A DNA stretch of 64,000 nucleotides, from positions 1-64,000 of the forward strand of contig JAKFUU010000050.1 in assembly GCA_021732525.1 (NCBI GenBank), written 5' to 3'. Source of the DNA: Sphingomonadaceae bacterium. GTDB taxonomy: Bacteria > Pseudomonadota > Alphaproteobacteria > Sphingomonadales > Sphingomonadaceae. The notes under the pieces are model-generated. The model searched no databases. It was given only the letters and a program-made list of their open reading frames with translations, and was not told the DNA's origin. The translations under genes were made by a program, and so were the position numbers. Of the stretch, positions 1 to 10,700 are shown piece after piece (position 1 is the stretch's first letter; every line of letters begins with the position of its first letter).

Positions 1-218
1 CTTGGGCCAATATCCGCGCCATGCCGGGCCGCAAAGTCAAACCCGCGTTCAGCCACTTTCTTTATAAATATCGCAACTTGGTCGAGAGGTTCTTTAACAA
101 ACTAAAGCACTTCCGCGCCATTGCAACCCGATACGACAAACGGGATGACAACTTCCTCGCCTCCGTCCAACTCGCCTCAATCCGAATCTGGATCAAACAT
201 AATGAGTCGGTGACCTAG
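1..218 (+). CDS. IS5-family transposase, C-terminal part (cut by window edge)
   Basis: The reading frame is open from the window edge and ends with TAG at 216-218. It carries the characteristic C-terminal DDE-transposase stretch NLVERFFNKLKHFRAIATRY (about residues 20-40 of the visible part), containing the region where IS5/IS427-group enzymes place their last catalytic acidic residue (E of VERFF). The upstream part, with the other catalytic acids, lies outside the window. The enzyme would cut and join the ends of its own element. The stop codon almost coincides with the stop codon of the convergent moeB gene, so the right end of the element must lie in or against moeB. The family assignment is good; the subgroup is inferred. 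Confidence 0.8.
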   Translation, partial: WANIRAMPGRKVKPAFSHFLYKYRNLVERFFNKLKHFRAIATRYDKRDDNFLASVQLASIRIWIKHNESVT

Positions 219-985
219 GCTCTGGCCCTCGTTACCCCGCAGCTTCGGCATTGGGGATCTTTGGGCAGCGTGATGCTGCGCATCGCCGGCTTCATACCGT
301 CAAAAATATGCAGCTTGCCCATTTGCGGCTCGCCAAAGCCCGTTAGGATGCGGATTGCCTCCATCGCGGCGAAGCTTCCCATCACACCGCACATGGCACC
401 GAGCACGCCCAGCGTCACGCAATCATCACAATCACCGGGATCATGCGCATCGCCAACGAAACAGCGGTAGCAAGGCGCATCGGCTTGCCAGCCAAAAAAA
501 CTTCCAATCTGTCCATGAAATTGCCCGATGGCGGCGCTGACCAGCGGGGTTTGCGAAGCAAGGCACAGATCATTGACCAGCAACCGCGTGGCAAAATTAT
601 CGCTGCCATCGATCACAATATCAACGCCGTCAAGCAAGCTGGGCGGGGTTTCGTTGGTGATCCGCTGCTGTATACCATGGAATAGGACATCGCCGTTCAG
701 CCGCGCGACCGCCTGCCCCGCGGCGCTCACTTTTGCTGCGCCAATCTGCGCCGCGCTATAGAGTATTTGTCGCTGCAAATTGGAGAGGGAAACCACATCG
801 TCATCGACCACGCTGATCGTGCCCATGCCCGCCGCCGCCAGATATTGCATCGCCGGACAGCCAATGCCGCCCGCGCCAATGAGCAGCACATGGCTCGACA
901 GCAGCTTGGCCTGTCCCGCGCCGCCGACATCGCGCAGCACGATATGCCGGGCGTAACGATCAAGCTGCGCGTCGGTGAGCGTCAT
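215..985 (-). CDS. moeB: MoeB/ThiF-family adenylyltransferase (HesA/MoeB/ThiF)
   Basis: A 256-residue E1-like enzyme that adenylates the C-terminal glycine of a ubiquitin-like sulfur carrier (MoaD or ThiS) for molybdopterin or thiamine synthesis in the cytoplasm. Visible are the nucleotide-binding glycine motif GAGGIG (about residues 37-42), the DDD and R-rich ATP-contact region following it, and the structural zinc ligands as two CxxC pairs (C172/C175 and C246/C249). No rhodanese domain follows, so it is the short MoeB form. It is the last gene of coaBC-dut-moeB, and its start overlaps the dut stop (ATGA). The last six residues after the zinc motif (VTRARA) abut the neighbouring insertion element and may be altered by it. 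MoeB versus ThiF cannot be decided from sequence alone. Confidence 0.85.
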   Translation of the reverse strand: MTLTDAQLDRYARHIVLRDVGGAGQAKLLSSHVLLIGAGGIGCPAMQYLAAAGMGTISVVDDDVVSLSNLQRQILYSAAQIGAAKVSAAGQAVARLNGDVLFHGIQQRITNETPPSLLDGVDIVIDGSDNFATRLLVNDLCLASQTPLVSAAIGQFHGQIGSFFGWQADAPCYRCFVGDAHDPGDCDDCVTLGVLGAMCGVMGSFAAMEAIRILTGFGEPQMGKLHIFDGMKPAMRSITLPKDPQCRSCGVTRARA

Positions 986-1428
986 ACCCCCGTGGAGCCA
1001 AATCCGCCCGCGCCGCGCGGGGTTTCGGCAAGCCTGTCGACCTCAATCATCGCCGCCTGCATCACCGGGGCCACCACAATCTGCGCGATCCGGTCACCGA
1101 CCTTGATTGCGAAATCCTCATCGCCCAAATTGGCGAGAATAACCTTAATCTCGCCGCGATAATCCGCATCAATGGTGCCGGGCGTGTTGAGGCAGGTGAT
1201 CCCATTGTTAAGCGCGAGGCCGGAACGGGGGCGGATTTGCACTTCATAACCTTGTGGGATGGCAAAGGCAAATCCGGTCGCCACCGCGGCGCGCGCACCG
1301 CTGCGCAAATTCAGGCTTTCGGCTGCGCAAATATCCATCCCCGCCGCGCCGCTGGTGGCATAGCGGGGCAGCGGCAATCCCGCGCCATTATTCAGCCGCT
1401 TCACTTGAATTTCAACCGGTGATTGCAT
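982..1428 (-). CDS. dut: dUTP diphosphatase
   Basis: A 148-residue trimeric dUTPase that hydrolyses dUTP to dUMP and pyrophosphate, keeping uracil out of DNA and feeding dTMP synthesis. All five family motifs are present in order: AAGMD (motif 1), RSGLA (2), [10 protein letters not shown] with the catalytic aspartate and stacking tyrosine (3), DRIAQ (4) and the glycine-rich C-terminal arm [10 protein letters not shown] (5). The length is normal. Its 5' end overlaps the coaBC 3' end by 17 bases and its stop overlaps the moeB start, so the three genes are one transcription unit. The coaBC-dut pairing is widely conserved in proteobacteria. Confidence 0.97.
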   Translation of the reverse strand: MQSPVEIQVKRLNNGAGLPLPRYATSGAAGMDICAAESLNLRSGARAAVATGFAFAIPQGYEVQIRPRSGLALNNGITCLNTPGTIDADYRGEIKVILANLGDEDFAIKVGDRIAQIVVAPVMQAAMIEVDRLAETPRGAGGFGSTGV

Positions 1429-2713
1429 CGGCTATTTTCTCCATCAATTTGCGCGCGATCATTTCTTTGCTGCTTTCGGGCCAGCTTTCGGTGCCGCCTG
1501 CGGTTATGATATGGAAAGCGTTATTTTCGCCGCCCATCACATTTGTCTCTTTTGGCCCCGACACATCATTGGCGATAATCCAGTCGCAACCTTTCTTGGC
1601 CAGCTTTTCCCTGGCATATTCGATAATATTTTCGGTTTCGGCGGCAAAACCGATCAGCAGCTTTGGCCGCCGCGAATGCTGCGCCAGGCCCGCCAAAATA
1701 TCTGGATTTTCCTTCAGCGACAATGGCGCGGGCGGCGCGCCTTTTTTCTTAATCTTTTGCGGGGCGATATCGGCGGCGCGGTAATCGGCGACGGCGGCCA
1801 CCATAATCGCAATGTCAGCGGGCAGCGCTTTTTCGACCTCCGCGGCCATTTCGCGCGCGCTTTCGACATCGATGCGGATGACGCCGGGCGGGGTGACCAG
1901 ATGCACCGGCCCTGCCACCAATGTTACCGCCGCGCCCATTTCCGCCGCCGCCTGCGCAATCGCAAAACCCTGCCGCCCCGACGAGCGGTTGGTGATATAG
2001 CGCACCGGGTCGATCGCTTCATGCGTGGGGCCAGCGGTCACCAGCACGCGCTTGCCATATAGCGGGCGAGGGGATTCTTCGGCAAAATCGGGCTGCGCGG
2101 CAAGCCTATCCGCGCGCGCAGACGGATGCGGTGCCGGCGCGCGCGGCGCGGTGAGCGCGGCGTTGAAGGGATGCGCCAGCATCGTGCAAATCCGCTCGGC
2201 AATCGCGGGCGGTTCGGGCAGGCGGCCGGGACCATATTCGCCGCAAGCCATTTCGCCTTCATCGGGGTCCATAATCTGGACGTCATCGGCGCGCAGCATG
2301 GTCAGGTTGCGCTGCGTTGCCCGGTGGCTCCACATCCGCACATTCATCGCCGGAACCGCCAGCACCGGCTTGTCGGTTGCCAGCAATATCGTCATGGCCA
2401 GATCATCGGCAATCCCGGCGGCCATTTTGGCCAGGATATTGGCGGTGGCGGGGCAGATGACGATCAAATCTGCCTGGCGTGAAAGCTGTATATGACCGAT
2501 TTCGCGTTCTTCTTTCAGGTCGAACATATCGCCATAGACATGATCCTCGCTCATCACGCCCAGCGACAATGGCGTCACAAATTCAGCGGCGCTTTGCGTC
2601 ATCACCGCGCGCACGCCGATTCCCTGCCGCCGCAAAAGCCGGATCAGCTCCAGCGATTTGTAAGCCGCAATCCCGCCACCAACGATCAGCAAAATTCGTT
2701 TCGGATTATCCAT
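1412..2713 (-). CDS. coaBC: Bifunctional phosphopantothenoylcysteine decarboxylase / phosphopantothenate-cysteine ligase
   Basis: A 433-residue bifunctional enzyme of coenzyme A synthesis. The N-terminal flavoprotein CoaC half ([17 protein letters not shown] near the start, PAMN motif with the substrate-binding asparagine, later the ACGEYGPGR lid with the catalytic cysteine) decarboxylates phosphopantothenoylcysteine. The C-terminal CoaB half (from [18 protein letters not shown]) joins cysteine to phosphopantothenate using CTP, with the AVADYR and KIKK motifs visible. A proline/alanine-rich linker of about 45 residues separates the halves. The start was set at the ATG at 2713 (MDNPKR), because residues further upstream in the frame do not resemble the family. 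First gene of coaBC-dut-moeB. Confidence 0.96.
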   Translation of the reverse strand: MDNPKRILLIVGGGIAAYKSLELIRLLRRQGIGVRAVMTQSAAEFVTPLSLGVMSEDHVYGDMFDLKEEREIGHIQLSRQADLIVICPATANILAKMAAGIADDLAMTILLATDKPVLAVPAMNVRMWSHRATQRNLTMLRADDVQIMDPDEGEMACGEYGPGRLPEPPAIAERICTMLAHPFNAALTAPRAPAPHPSARADRLAAQPDFAEESPRPLYGKRVLVTAGPTHEAIDPVRYITNRSSGRQGFAIAQAAAEMGAAVTLVAGPVHLVTPPGVIRIDVESAREMAAEVEKALPADIAIMVAAVADYRAADIAPQKIKKKGAPPAPLSLKENPDILAGLAQHSRRPKLLIGFAAETENIIEYAREKLAKKGCDWIIANDVSGPKETNVMGGENNAFHIITAGGTESWPESSKEMIARKLMEKIADAITG

Positions 2714-2770
2714 ATCGCCCCTTTGCCAGCTAACGCATCCCAAGGAAAGCGCGCGCATGCCCGCCCATAG

Positions 2771-3544
2771 TCACGCAAAAATCGCCACCGATTGCATTCC
2801 GGTCATCACGGGATCACCCGCGCTGTTCCACACGGTCATATATTGGCTGCTCGCGCCATGCGCCGCATGATGCGTTTGGCTATCGAGGAACCACCATCCG
2901 TCTTTGGTCGCCGGTGTGTCGGTGAGTATATTAAGCTGCCAATTCATGCTGCTGACCATGCCCTTTTCGCGCATCAAACCCATCGCCGACGGCGGCAGCG
3001 CATCGCCGATACAGATCAGCTCGGCCACCGGATCAAGCCCGTCTCGCTCGGCAATGCGGTGCCAATTGGCGAGCCGCGACTGTTCCAAACCCAAATCCAG
3101 CCGGTTACCGGGATATTGCATATGGCCGGTGAAAAATTCGCGCGGCCCGCTGCGGATATTTTCAGGCGGTGGGATCGGCGGAAAATCGGGCCGGGTCAGC
3201 CCTTCATAATCCAAATGGCTGGTCCGCCGGTTCATAAAGACAAAACAGCCGCTAAGCCCCGTGTCCGCACCGCTGATAATGTCGCTGCGGATGAAGGCGG
3301 TGTTGCGCCCGCGCCGCAGCACCGAAGCCGCAATCTCAACCTCGCCCGCCAATGGCCCGGCAAAGGATATTTGCGCCGATATCAACGGCGGCAGTTCCGC
3401 GTCCAAATTGCGCGCCGCTTGATAGGCCAAAGCCGCGCTCAACCCGCCATAAGCCGTGCGCCCCTGATGCCAGCTGGGCGGGATGGTTATCGTCTGTCGC
3501 GCGGCGCCGACGTTCATTTGCGACAATAGCGATGCCAAATTCAT
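2771..3544 (-). CDS. Acyl-CoA thioesterase family protein (TesB-like double hotdog)
   Basis: A 257-residue protein with the layout of two hotdog halves. The N-terminal half contains WHQGRTAYGGLSAALAY, typical of the thioesterase family that resembles TesB (PF13622 type), and the C-terminal half contains the SMNWQLNIL strand and a short HHAAHGASSQYMTVW segment. Such enzymes hydrolyse acyl-CoA thioesters; the substrate cannot be told. It lies 16 bases downstream of a crotonase-family gene on the same strand, so the two probably form a small acyl-CoA metabolism unit upstream of coaBC. Length is normal for the family. Confidence 0.8.
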   Translation of the reverse strand: MNLASLLSQMNVGAARQTITIPPSWHQGRTAYGGLSAALAYQAARNLDAELPPLISAQISFAGPLAGEVEIAASVLRRGRNTAFIRSDIISGADTGLSGCFVFMNRRTSHLDYEGLTRPDFPPIPPPENIRSGPREFFTGHMQYPGNRLDLGLEQSRLANWHRIAERDGLDPVAELICIGDALPPSAMGLMREKGMVSSMNWQLNILTDTPATKDGWWFLDSQTHHAAHGASSQYMTVWNSAGDPVMTGMQSVAIFA

Positions 3545-3560
3545 CTTTGCGGTCCACCCA

Positions 3561-4364
3561 TCATTCGTTGAGCACTTTTGCGGCGGTCTTATTCATAAAG
3601 GCGGCAAGCCGGTCTTTCGACGCGGGCTGCGTATTGGTGATTCCGGCGATGAAGGCTTCGGCAAAATAAGCATCGCCCGACGCCATATTGCCAATATGCG
3701 CAATTCCCGATGTGATCGCATAATTGGATAATGGCGGATTTTGCGCCGCGGTTCGCGCGATTTCCATGGCTTTATCAAGGCTGGAGCCTTCCACCAAATA
3801 TTGGCAGAAACCAGCGGACACGGCCTCATCGCCCGAATAGACCCGGCCCGTGAGCATCATGTCCACCATCCGCGCTTCGCCGACCAGCCGGGCGACGCGC
3901 ACCGTTGCGCCGCCGCCGGTGAAAATACCGCGCTGTCCTTCGGGCAAGGCAAAATAAGTGGTGGCATCGGCAATGCGGATATGGAACGATGTCGCCAATT
4001 CCAATCCGCCGCCCACCACGGCGCCGTTCAGCGCGCCGATCACGGGTTTGCCGCAATGCTGAATGGCATCAAAGGCGGCATGCCAACGCCGGCAAATATA
4101 CATGAAATCGGATGCGCTGCGCGCTTCGGTGTGATGTTCGATCAAATCCAGCCCGGCGCAAAATACTTTGCCTTCGGCCCGGATCACCACGGCGCGGACC
4201 CCGTCGCTGCGCCGCACCCATTCAAACAGATCGAAAATTTCCTCTATGAACGCCGCGGATAGCGCATTGCGCTTTTCCGCGCGGTCGAGCGTGACGACCA
4301 ATATGTCGCCGTCGCTTTCGGTCCGCATAAATTCAAGCTTCGGAACGGCTAAATCGGCTGTCAT
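3561..4364 (-). CDS. Enoyl-CoA hydratase/isomerase (crotonase) family protein
   Basis: A 267-residue crotonase-fold enzyme. It shows the early NALS motif, the first oxyanion-hole segment FCAGLDL (about residues 68-74), and the second oxyanion-hole segment GALNGAVVGGGLELA (about residues 107-121), followed by the ADATTYFALPEGQRGIFTGGGA stretch where these enzymes hold catalytic acids. Typical reactions are hydration or isomerisation of enoyl-CoA; the exact substrate is unknown. It is followed closely by the thioesterase gene, and it is divergent from the glycosyltransferase cluster starting at 4534. Confidence 0.88.
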   Translation of the reverse strand: MTADLAVPKLEFMRTESDGDILVVTLDRAEKRNALSAAFIEEIFDLFEWVRRSDGVRAVVIRAEGKVFCAGLDLIEHHTEARSASDFMYICRRWHAAFDAIQHCGKPVIGALNGAVVGGGLELATSFHIRIADATTYFALPEGQRGIFTGGGATVRVARLVGEARMVDMMLTGRVYSGDEAVSAGFCQYLVEGSSLDKAMEIARTAAQNPPLSNYAITSGIAHIGNMASGDAYFAEAFIAGITNTQPASKDRLAAFMNKTAAKVLNE

Positions 4365-4533
4365 ATTATCTCCCCATAAGCCCGAAAATAACGCTTCGCC
4401 TCAGGCTTACCAAGCTGCAGCGGGTAACAAAAGGCCTAAAAAAGCAAATGGCGATCTGCGGACTACGGACTTCTTAAATCTTTTGTCTATTTCCTGTTGG
4501 CACGACTAACTTATCGGTATTTTAAGGGATTCA

Positions 4534-5637
4534 ATGCAAAAGGCGGTGGTTATTTTGCCTTGTTCCAAAGTTTTTATACCGATGAGCGTTGATTTCACCT
4601 TGACCAAAAACAGCATCGCCGCGGTCATACCCTGTTACCGCGTTGGCGAAATTGTGTTCGATGTTATCGCACGCATGGGGCCGGAGGTGACGCATATATT
4701 GGTCGTGGATGATTGTTGCCCCGATGCGACAGCCGATAAAATCGCCGCGCGCGTTGCCGATCCTCGGTTAACCATTATTCGCCATGAACAGAATAAGGGT
4801 GTAGGCGGCGCGGTTGTTTCCGGCTACCGCAAGGCCTTAGAATTGGGCGCTGAGATTGTTGTCAAGGTGGATGGCGACGGACAAATGCCGCCCGAACTTA
4901 TTCCGCATTTGGTGCGGCCAATCTTGGCGGGCGCGGCCGATTATACCAAAGGCAATCGGTTTCATTCTCTGTTTGATGTAAAAGCCATGCCGGGCAGCCG
5001 CTTATTGGGCAATGGTATCTTGTCCTTCGTCACGAAAATTTCCAGCGGCTATTGGAGCTTATTTGATCCCACCAACGGCTTTACCGCCATCCACCGTGAG
5101 GCATTGGGTCGGTTGGAATTGAACAATGTATCGGAGCGCTATTTTTTTGAAACGGATATGCTCATCAATCTGGGCAATATCCGTGCGGTGGTGCGGGATG
5201 TACCGATGCGCGCGCTATATGGCGATGAGGTTAGCGGGTTGAAGATATCAAAAACCGCATGGTCATTCCTGACCGGACATACGCGCGAGTTTTTGAAGCG
5301 TCTGCTGTATAATTATTTCATGCGCGATTTTTCCTTTGCCTCGCTGCAGTTATTGTTTGGATTGCTGCTGACTGGATTTGGCCTTGGTTTTGGCGGGTTG
5401 GAATGGTGGCTTCATGCGTCGCGTGATACCGCCGCAACCACCGGAACCGTTATGCTGGCGGTATTGCCGATTATCCTGGGGTTCCAATTGCTGTTGAGCT
5501 TTTTGTCGTATGACATCGCCAACGAACCCAAACAATGTTTGCAAGACCTGTTTCAATTGAACGCGCGCAGTCGCTTTGCTCAACCGGTCGAGCATGATGG
5601 TGCCGCTGAACTGCGCCGCAGCAAGGCCAAGACATAA
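4534..5637 (+). CDS. Glycosyltransferase family 2, GtrB/Dpm1-like (polyprenyl-phosphate sugar synthase)
   Basis: A 367-residue family 2 glycosyltransferase. The nucleotide-sugar domain shows AAVIPCYRVGE, VVDDCCPDATADK and the metal-binding DGDGQM, followed by a Dpm1/GtrB-like body (KGNRF, DPTNGFTAI) and two predicted membrane segments near residues 270-290 and 305-330. It probably transfers a sugar from a nucleotide to undecaprenyl phosphate at the inner membrane. It is the first gene of GtrB-GtrA-GT39. Start: ATG 4534 has a nearby AAGGGA; ATG 4582 gives a start closer to the first beta strand and is a real alternative. Confidence 0.88.
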   Translation: MQKAVVILPCSKVFIPMSVDFTLTKNSIAAVIPCYRVGEIVFDVIARMGPEVTHILVVDDCCPDATADKIAARVADPRLTIIRHEQNKGVGGAVVSGYRKALELGAEIVVKVDGDGQMPPELIPHLVRPILAGAADYTKGNRFHSLFDVKAMPGSRLLGNGILSFVTKISSGYWSLFDPTNGFTAIHREALGRLELNNVSERYFFETDMLINLGNIRAVVRDVPMRALYGDEVSGLKISKTAWSFLTGHTREFLKRLLYNYFMRDFSFASLQLLFGLLLTGFGLGFGGLEWWLHASRDTAATTGTVMLAVLPIILGFQLLLSFLSYDIANEPKQCLQDLFQLNARSRFAQPVEHDGAAELRRSKAKT

Positions 5638-5644
5638 GGTGCCC

Positions 5645-6052
5645 GTGGATCGCAATCCTTTGAGCGGGGAGGCAACGCGCTATCTGCAGTCCGGGCTGGG
5701 GGTTTATGCGCTCGATTTGGCGGCATTTAGCCTGCTCAATTGGTTGGCGCCGCAGCATTATGTCATATGGACCGTTGCGGGGCGGGTGATCGGTGCGGCG
5801 GCGGGTTTTGCCCTGCATAACCATTATAGTTTTGCTGGGCGCAAAGAATATTCCGCCGGGCAATCGGCAGTAAGATATGCCGTGTTGCTGGCGCTGAACG
5901 TCGCATTATCGGCTATGCTGCTTAATGCGGCGGTGAAATGGCTTGGTTTAGACAGCCGATGGGTGCGGCCGATAATCGATATTTTGATCATCGGTCTGGC
6001 GTTTTTAGGTTCCAAATTTTGGGTTTTCAAGCAGGTGCGGGGCTTGGAATAA
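5645..6052 (+). CDS. GtrA-family membrane protein
   Basis: A 135-residue protein with four predicted transmembrane helices and the GtrA-family pattern (LQSGLGVYALDLAAFSLL at the start, RVIGAAAGFALHNHYSF in the middle, FLGSKFWVF at the end). Members are thought to help flip polyprenyl-linked sugars or to partner glycosyltransferases in the inner membrane. The start was set at GTG 5645, eight bases after the upstream glycosyltransferase stop, with AAGGTG just before it. An open frame further upstream overlaps the previous gene and adds non-family residues. Its stop TAA overlaps the next ATG (TAATG), indicating translational coupling. Confidence 0.9.
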   Translation: MDRNPLSGEATRYLQSGLGVYALDLAAFSLLNWLAPQHYVIWTVAGRVIGAAAGFALHNHYSFAGRKEYSAGQSAVRYAVLLALNVALSAMLLNAAVKWLGLDSRWVRPIIDILIIGLAFLGSKFWVFKQVRGLE

Positions 6053-7554
6053 TGCTCAGAAGGCTATCCATTCTTTCCTCACCCTTGTTGATTCTGTTGC
6101 TATTGCTGGGCGGCTTTGCGGCCTTGGTTTCGGTATTTTGGGTTGGTTTTGTCGCGTCCGATGATGTCACCTTCGCGACGGGCGGCTATGGCTGGATCGA
6201 GGATTTTCCCTTTGTCGGCGGGCATGGCACCATCCGCTATCCCATTACCATACCGTTGGCGCTGTCCTTCCTCAGTTTCGGTGGGAATGAGGTTGCCCTG
6301 GCTTTGCCCAGCCTGCTTTACATGATTGCCGCCATGGCGATTGCTTTCCAATTGATCAGGAGCGTGTCGGGAAAGCGCGGCGCGATATTGGCGCTCTTAT
6401 GCGTCATCACCACACCGTTATTCATGGTGCAAGGATCGATTGCCAATGTCGATATGCCGGAGCTTTTTTATCAACTGGCCAGCTTCGCCTTATTCTTAAA
6501 AGGACTAAGGCACAGCGCCCCGGCGCGCTGGTTTTTTGCCGCCGGAATGATGGCCGGTTTGGGTTTTCTGACGCGCGAGACGTCGGTGTTCATTGCCGGA
6601 TTTTATGCCCTGCTATTCTTTGCCGCTTATCAAAAAAGCCGGTGGCAGTATCTTTGGATTGCCGCCGGATTTTTGGGCATATGGAGTTTGGAGCTGCTTT
6701 ATCTGGGTTTGATGACGGGCGATCCGCTATACCGCATTACTATTGCCTTAAATCATGACAGCAGTATCGATCGTTCCATCGATGTGGTAGGTAACTTCAT
6801 TATTCATCCCGCTCTCGATCCATTGTTGGTCCTGCTCATTAATCAGGAGTTTATGCTGTTATTCTGGCTGGCGATACCTGCGGCCGCTTGGATGATGTTA
6901 TCGCGGACAGTCCCCGCGCAGGAACAAAGGCTGGCGCGATTATTGGCGCTTTATGGTCTTGCGATTTTTATGGCCACGGGCGCGGCGGTAACATTATTGC
7001 CGCTTAACCCCCGCTATTTCACCGCACCGGCTTTTGTTGCTGCACTGTTGCTTGGCATGGCGGCGGCGCATTTATGGCCGTGGCGACGGGGGCTGGCCTT
7101 GCTATTGCTGGCCGCACTTTTGGGCAGCAATATGGTGGGCGCCTATGTGGAAAATCGGCATTCGGTTTACGGCGTGAGGGTCTATGCCGCATTGGCGGCG
7201 CGCCTGCAGGAACCGGTTTATACCGATCCGATGACGCGATACCGCGCTGAGCTCCCGCTGAAATGGCATAATGTGAGGGGCAGGGCGATAGCAAGTCCGC
7301 CCCAGGCAGGTGTCTTATATTTTTGGAACCCGGCGCTGGCTGCGACCCCGAACAGCCGGATGACGGCGGAGCAAATGCCCGATTTTGCAAGGCCGCCCGG
7401 GCGGGTGATTGCAGAGTTAAGACCGCCCCTGGACCCGATACTCGCCGCCGCCGAGGCAATGGGCTTGCGACCGCTTATTCCATCTTCGATAGGAAACAAG
7501 CTTGCCGCCCGCCATCCGCCCGTCGTCCTGATTCGTGTCGTGAAAAAGCCGTGA
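6052..7554 (+). CDS. GT39-like integral membrane glycosyltransferase
   Basis: A 500-residue polytopic membrane protein with about ten or more hydrophobic helices. Between the first two helices is a periplasmic loop with SDD (about residues 39-41), matching the acidic pair that PMT/ArnT-type (GT39/GT-C) enzymes use to move a sugar from a polyprenyl-phosphate donor. The motif RETSVFIAGFYALLF follows. A soluble C-terminal tail of about 130 residues ends the protein. It is translationally coupled to the GtrA gene. In such modules the third gene is the acceptor-specific transferase. The acceptor (LPS, polysaccharide or protein) is not shown by sequence. Confidence 0.82.
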   Translation: MLRRLSILSSPLLILLLLLGGFAALVSVFWVGFVASDDVTFATGGYGWIEDFPFVGGHGTIRYPITIPLALSFLSFGGNEVALALPSLLYMIAAMAIAFQLIRSVSGKRGAILALLCVITTPLFMVQGSIANVDMPELFYQLASFALFLKGLRHSAPARWFFAAGMMAGLGFLTRETSVFIAGFYALLFFAAYQKSRWQYLWIAAGFLGIWSLELLYLGLMTGDPLYRITIALNHDSSIDRSIDVVGNFIIHPALDPLLVLLINQEFMLLFWLAIPAAAWMMLSRTVPAQEQRLARLLALYGLAIFMATGAAVTLLPLNPRYFTAPAFVAALLLGMAAAHLWPWRRGLALLLLAALLGSNMVGAYVENRHSVYGVRVYAALAARLQEPVYTDPMTRYRAELPLKWHNVRGRAIASPPQAGVLYFWNPALAATPNSRMTAEQMPDFARPPGRVIAELRPPLDPILAAAEAMGLRPLIPSSIGNKLAARHPPVVLIRVVKKP

Positions 7555-7751
7555 TTTAGCGGAATTGATGTCGTTATCTGTGGGTTTCGCGTTCCTATTT
7601 TCCATTTTTTTCTGAAATAAATTATATTTTAGAATATCTTGAGGGCAAAGAATCTCACCTCGCGGCAAATTTCTCCATTCTGTTTATAGCGCTGGAAATG
7701 TAGGAAATATCCTATTAGTTGAATTCGGGTTCAGTACAGAAGGAGAACATT
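7555..7751. other. AT-rich intergenic region before the large orphan gene
   Basis: About 200 bases with clearly more A and T than the surrounding genes (runs such as TTTTCCATTTTTTTC and AAATAAATTATATTTTAGAATAT). No convincing terminator follows the glycosyltransferase gene, and no single promoter stands out. The region ends with a strong ribosome binding site AGAAGGAG at 7738-7745, placed correctly for ATG 7752. Confidence 0.5.
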
Positions 7752-10700
7752 ATGTTTATCACCGGCCCATCTGAAATTCAGTTTGCCAACGGATCGGCGC
7801 AGGAAAATCTTGCGCTTACCCTTTCTAGCGGGCAATCGCCCGTCGCTCTTACCGTTACGTCCGTACCCGCGTCGGTTGCGGCCGTTCGGTTGAACGCTAC
7901 ATCCTCCCCCTTAACATTGGGGGCGGCACTTACGCAGACGCAGCTTGGCTCGTTGCTGGTTACCCGCACCGCTAACGGTTCGGGCCTTGGTGCGGCGATT
8001 GGTAGCAATGCAACAACCGGTGTACGCTGGCGTCATTACGCCACGGGCACAGCCGCGCCTGCTTTTGCCACAACCGCCAGCGGCATTACCCAGGCGCAAG
8101 CAGTAGATGCCGTGAGGAATGGTAATTTTTGGCTTCCCGGCTGGCCTACAAGCGGCACCGGCACCCATACGATTGACGTATTATTTTCTAGCGGCACAGC
8201 CATTACGCTGGGACGGATTATGGATATGTTGGTTAGCCTGAGCTATAATGGACAAACCACCGAACAATGGACGGGGATCACCGCCAGAGCGATCACGAGC
8301 ACCAACGGCACGGCGGTTACTGTGGGCAACATCCTCACTATTGCAGCCAATAATAGCGAGCCTCTATCGCGTAAGCTAATTGGCGGAAATGTAACGGGCG
8401 CGGCCTCTGCAACTTGGTATGGTGTTCGCTTGGAAGCGGTGCCGATCCGGTATCCTTGCATTTTTTCAGGCTTCACGGTGCAGCCGACGACGGCTTCGCC
8501 TATTTACGGGCCGATCATCGGCAACAGCGCAGTAACCGCCGTTAGATGGCGCTTTTTCAATACAGGAACAACGGCGCCTGCGTTGCTCTCCTCAACAACG
8601 GGCTTGACTCAGGCGGTGGCTGTTCAATCGGTGAAAGATAGCAATTTTTGGTTGCCTGACTGGCCGGGATCGAGCGCGGGCACAAAGACCGTCGATATAT
8701 TGTTCGATACCGGCACTGCGATCACTCTGGGCCAGGTCAGAAACATGTTGGCCAGCCTGAATTATGGCGGACAAACCAGCGATCAATGGGGTAGAATAAC
8801 GGCCAAGGCTTTGACCAGCTCGGATGGATCCGCAGTGCAGGTGCGCAATAACCTTACCATAAGCGCAAATGCCAACGAGCCGAATTCCCAAAAACTGTTG
8901 AACGGTTTGGTAACGGCTGCAACCTCTGCGCGCTGGTTTGGCATTCGTTTTGAAAATGTACCGCCGACTTATCCTATGATATTTGGCGCTATCGGTTTTC
9001 AGGCCATAACGGGAACAAGCGGGACCAGCTTTGATGCGCTGGCAACGCCGGTATATTTCGGGGTTCGCGCGGTTGATGCTATTGGCGATTATGCCGATTT
9101 CATCGTGGCTATTGGGGATAGTGGAACCAATTTTAACGCAGGCACGCCGCCACCATCGCCCCCGCCGCCCAACCCTTTGCCTAATCCCAGCGGGGCAAAT
9201 GCTATTATTTATGGCGACCCCGGCACGCGTTTCCCGTTGAATATAACCTTGGGCGGGGTAACCGGCACACATAGCCTCACCATTCCGGCTGGGCTTAGCT
9301 TGGTGCAGGAAACGGTAATGCAGGAGCCACAAAGCCGGGCTTCCGACTATATATTCGCCAACGCGGCAGGGCCCTTCACACCGCAGCAAAACAATGGGGG
9401 GGTCAGCGCCAATACTCTGGCTATTGTTGGACCAAACGCGAGCTTTGACGGTACCTATCTTAATCTGCCCAAAGACACATATCTTAATGGCGGTGCATTT
9501 GGCATTAGTTTGCCGACGACTGCGGACGCAGCGACAACGCAAACACCGCGATCGATGACGTTAAATTTTGTCGGCATATTACCCGTCAATGAAACGATCT
9601 TGGTGTCGTTATATAGCTTCAGCAAGGGTCAGTTTGCTTTGACAAAGCATTGGGAAGCCGGGCGTTTGCGTGCTTATGTGGAACGAGATGGCCGAACCGT
9701 TGAGTTTGTTAGTGAGCCGGTGGTTTCGACAACTGCGCTGGAAGATGTTTCGGTTGAATATATCGACAATCCGACCGGCGCCGGCGGCACGCTGCGATTC
9801 CTGCGCAATGGCGTCGCCTTTGGTCCCTCGAATGTCGTACCATTTAAGCTGCGGATACCGCCTGATGCGGTGTTGAATTGCAACGCATCCATCGGCAATA
9901 CGTCTAATTCAAATGCGATCAGAATTAGAAGGGTTGGCGTCAGAATGGAAACATTGGTTGCGGTTTCCAGATTTACGCCGGTTGTATCGGGAAATGTCGA
10001 TTCTTCCATTATTGAGCGGTTATTTGTCGATGCAGCGACGGTATCTGTGCCGCAACCATTCCGGACCATCAGCTATCAAAAAGCAGGCAACGCGGCGGTA
10101 TCGCTGGACGTTGTGATCGGTCCCCTAACGGTTCCGGCGGGACAGGCCTATCGCGCAGTGCTGGAAAATTGGTCTACGGGTTCAGCGGTCAGCCACCCCA
10201 ATGTCCTGGTAATGACCAAGGCGACAAAACAGAATTGTAAATTTGAGGATGCTATTTTGTTTGCACAGCAGCCTGCTTGGACCGAATGTTTGCCGCAAGG
10301 TGCCGTGCCCGTTATTAACGGTATCGAATATCGCTGTGAGGCGATCCGCATGCCGGGCTATATCCAATTTCAGTTCGGATATGACTGGTCCGCAGCGTCC
10401 ATGCCTGACAATCCCTTTGGTGACCCAACGGGCAAAGAAAGCTATATGGTGCCGCATAAATGGCGGATTGAGGATCAGGCCGGCAATGTCCTTGCGACCA
10501 TACAGCGACCTGATGGAGGGCCGCTTAACGGCTCAGACATTCCGCGCATTTTTAGTGGCAGCTATGATGGCAATGGTGTTGCCATTACCAATGCTACCAA
10601 CAGATGGTATCCGCATGGCACGGTGCGTTCAGGCGTTATATGGCGCTCCAGAACACCCGATGCCTATCCGCAGACCTTTGTGACAACGAACCTGCCGCGT

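Noticed and set aside
8592-9542. A 316-codon open frame on the minus strand within the large orphan gene
   Set aside because: The plus-strand frame has a strong ribosome binding site and internal protein repeats that continue through this region; the minus frame shows neither.
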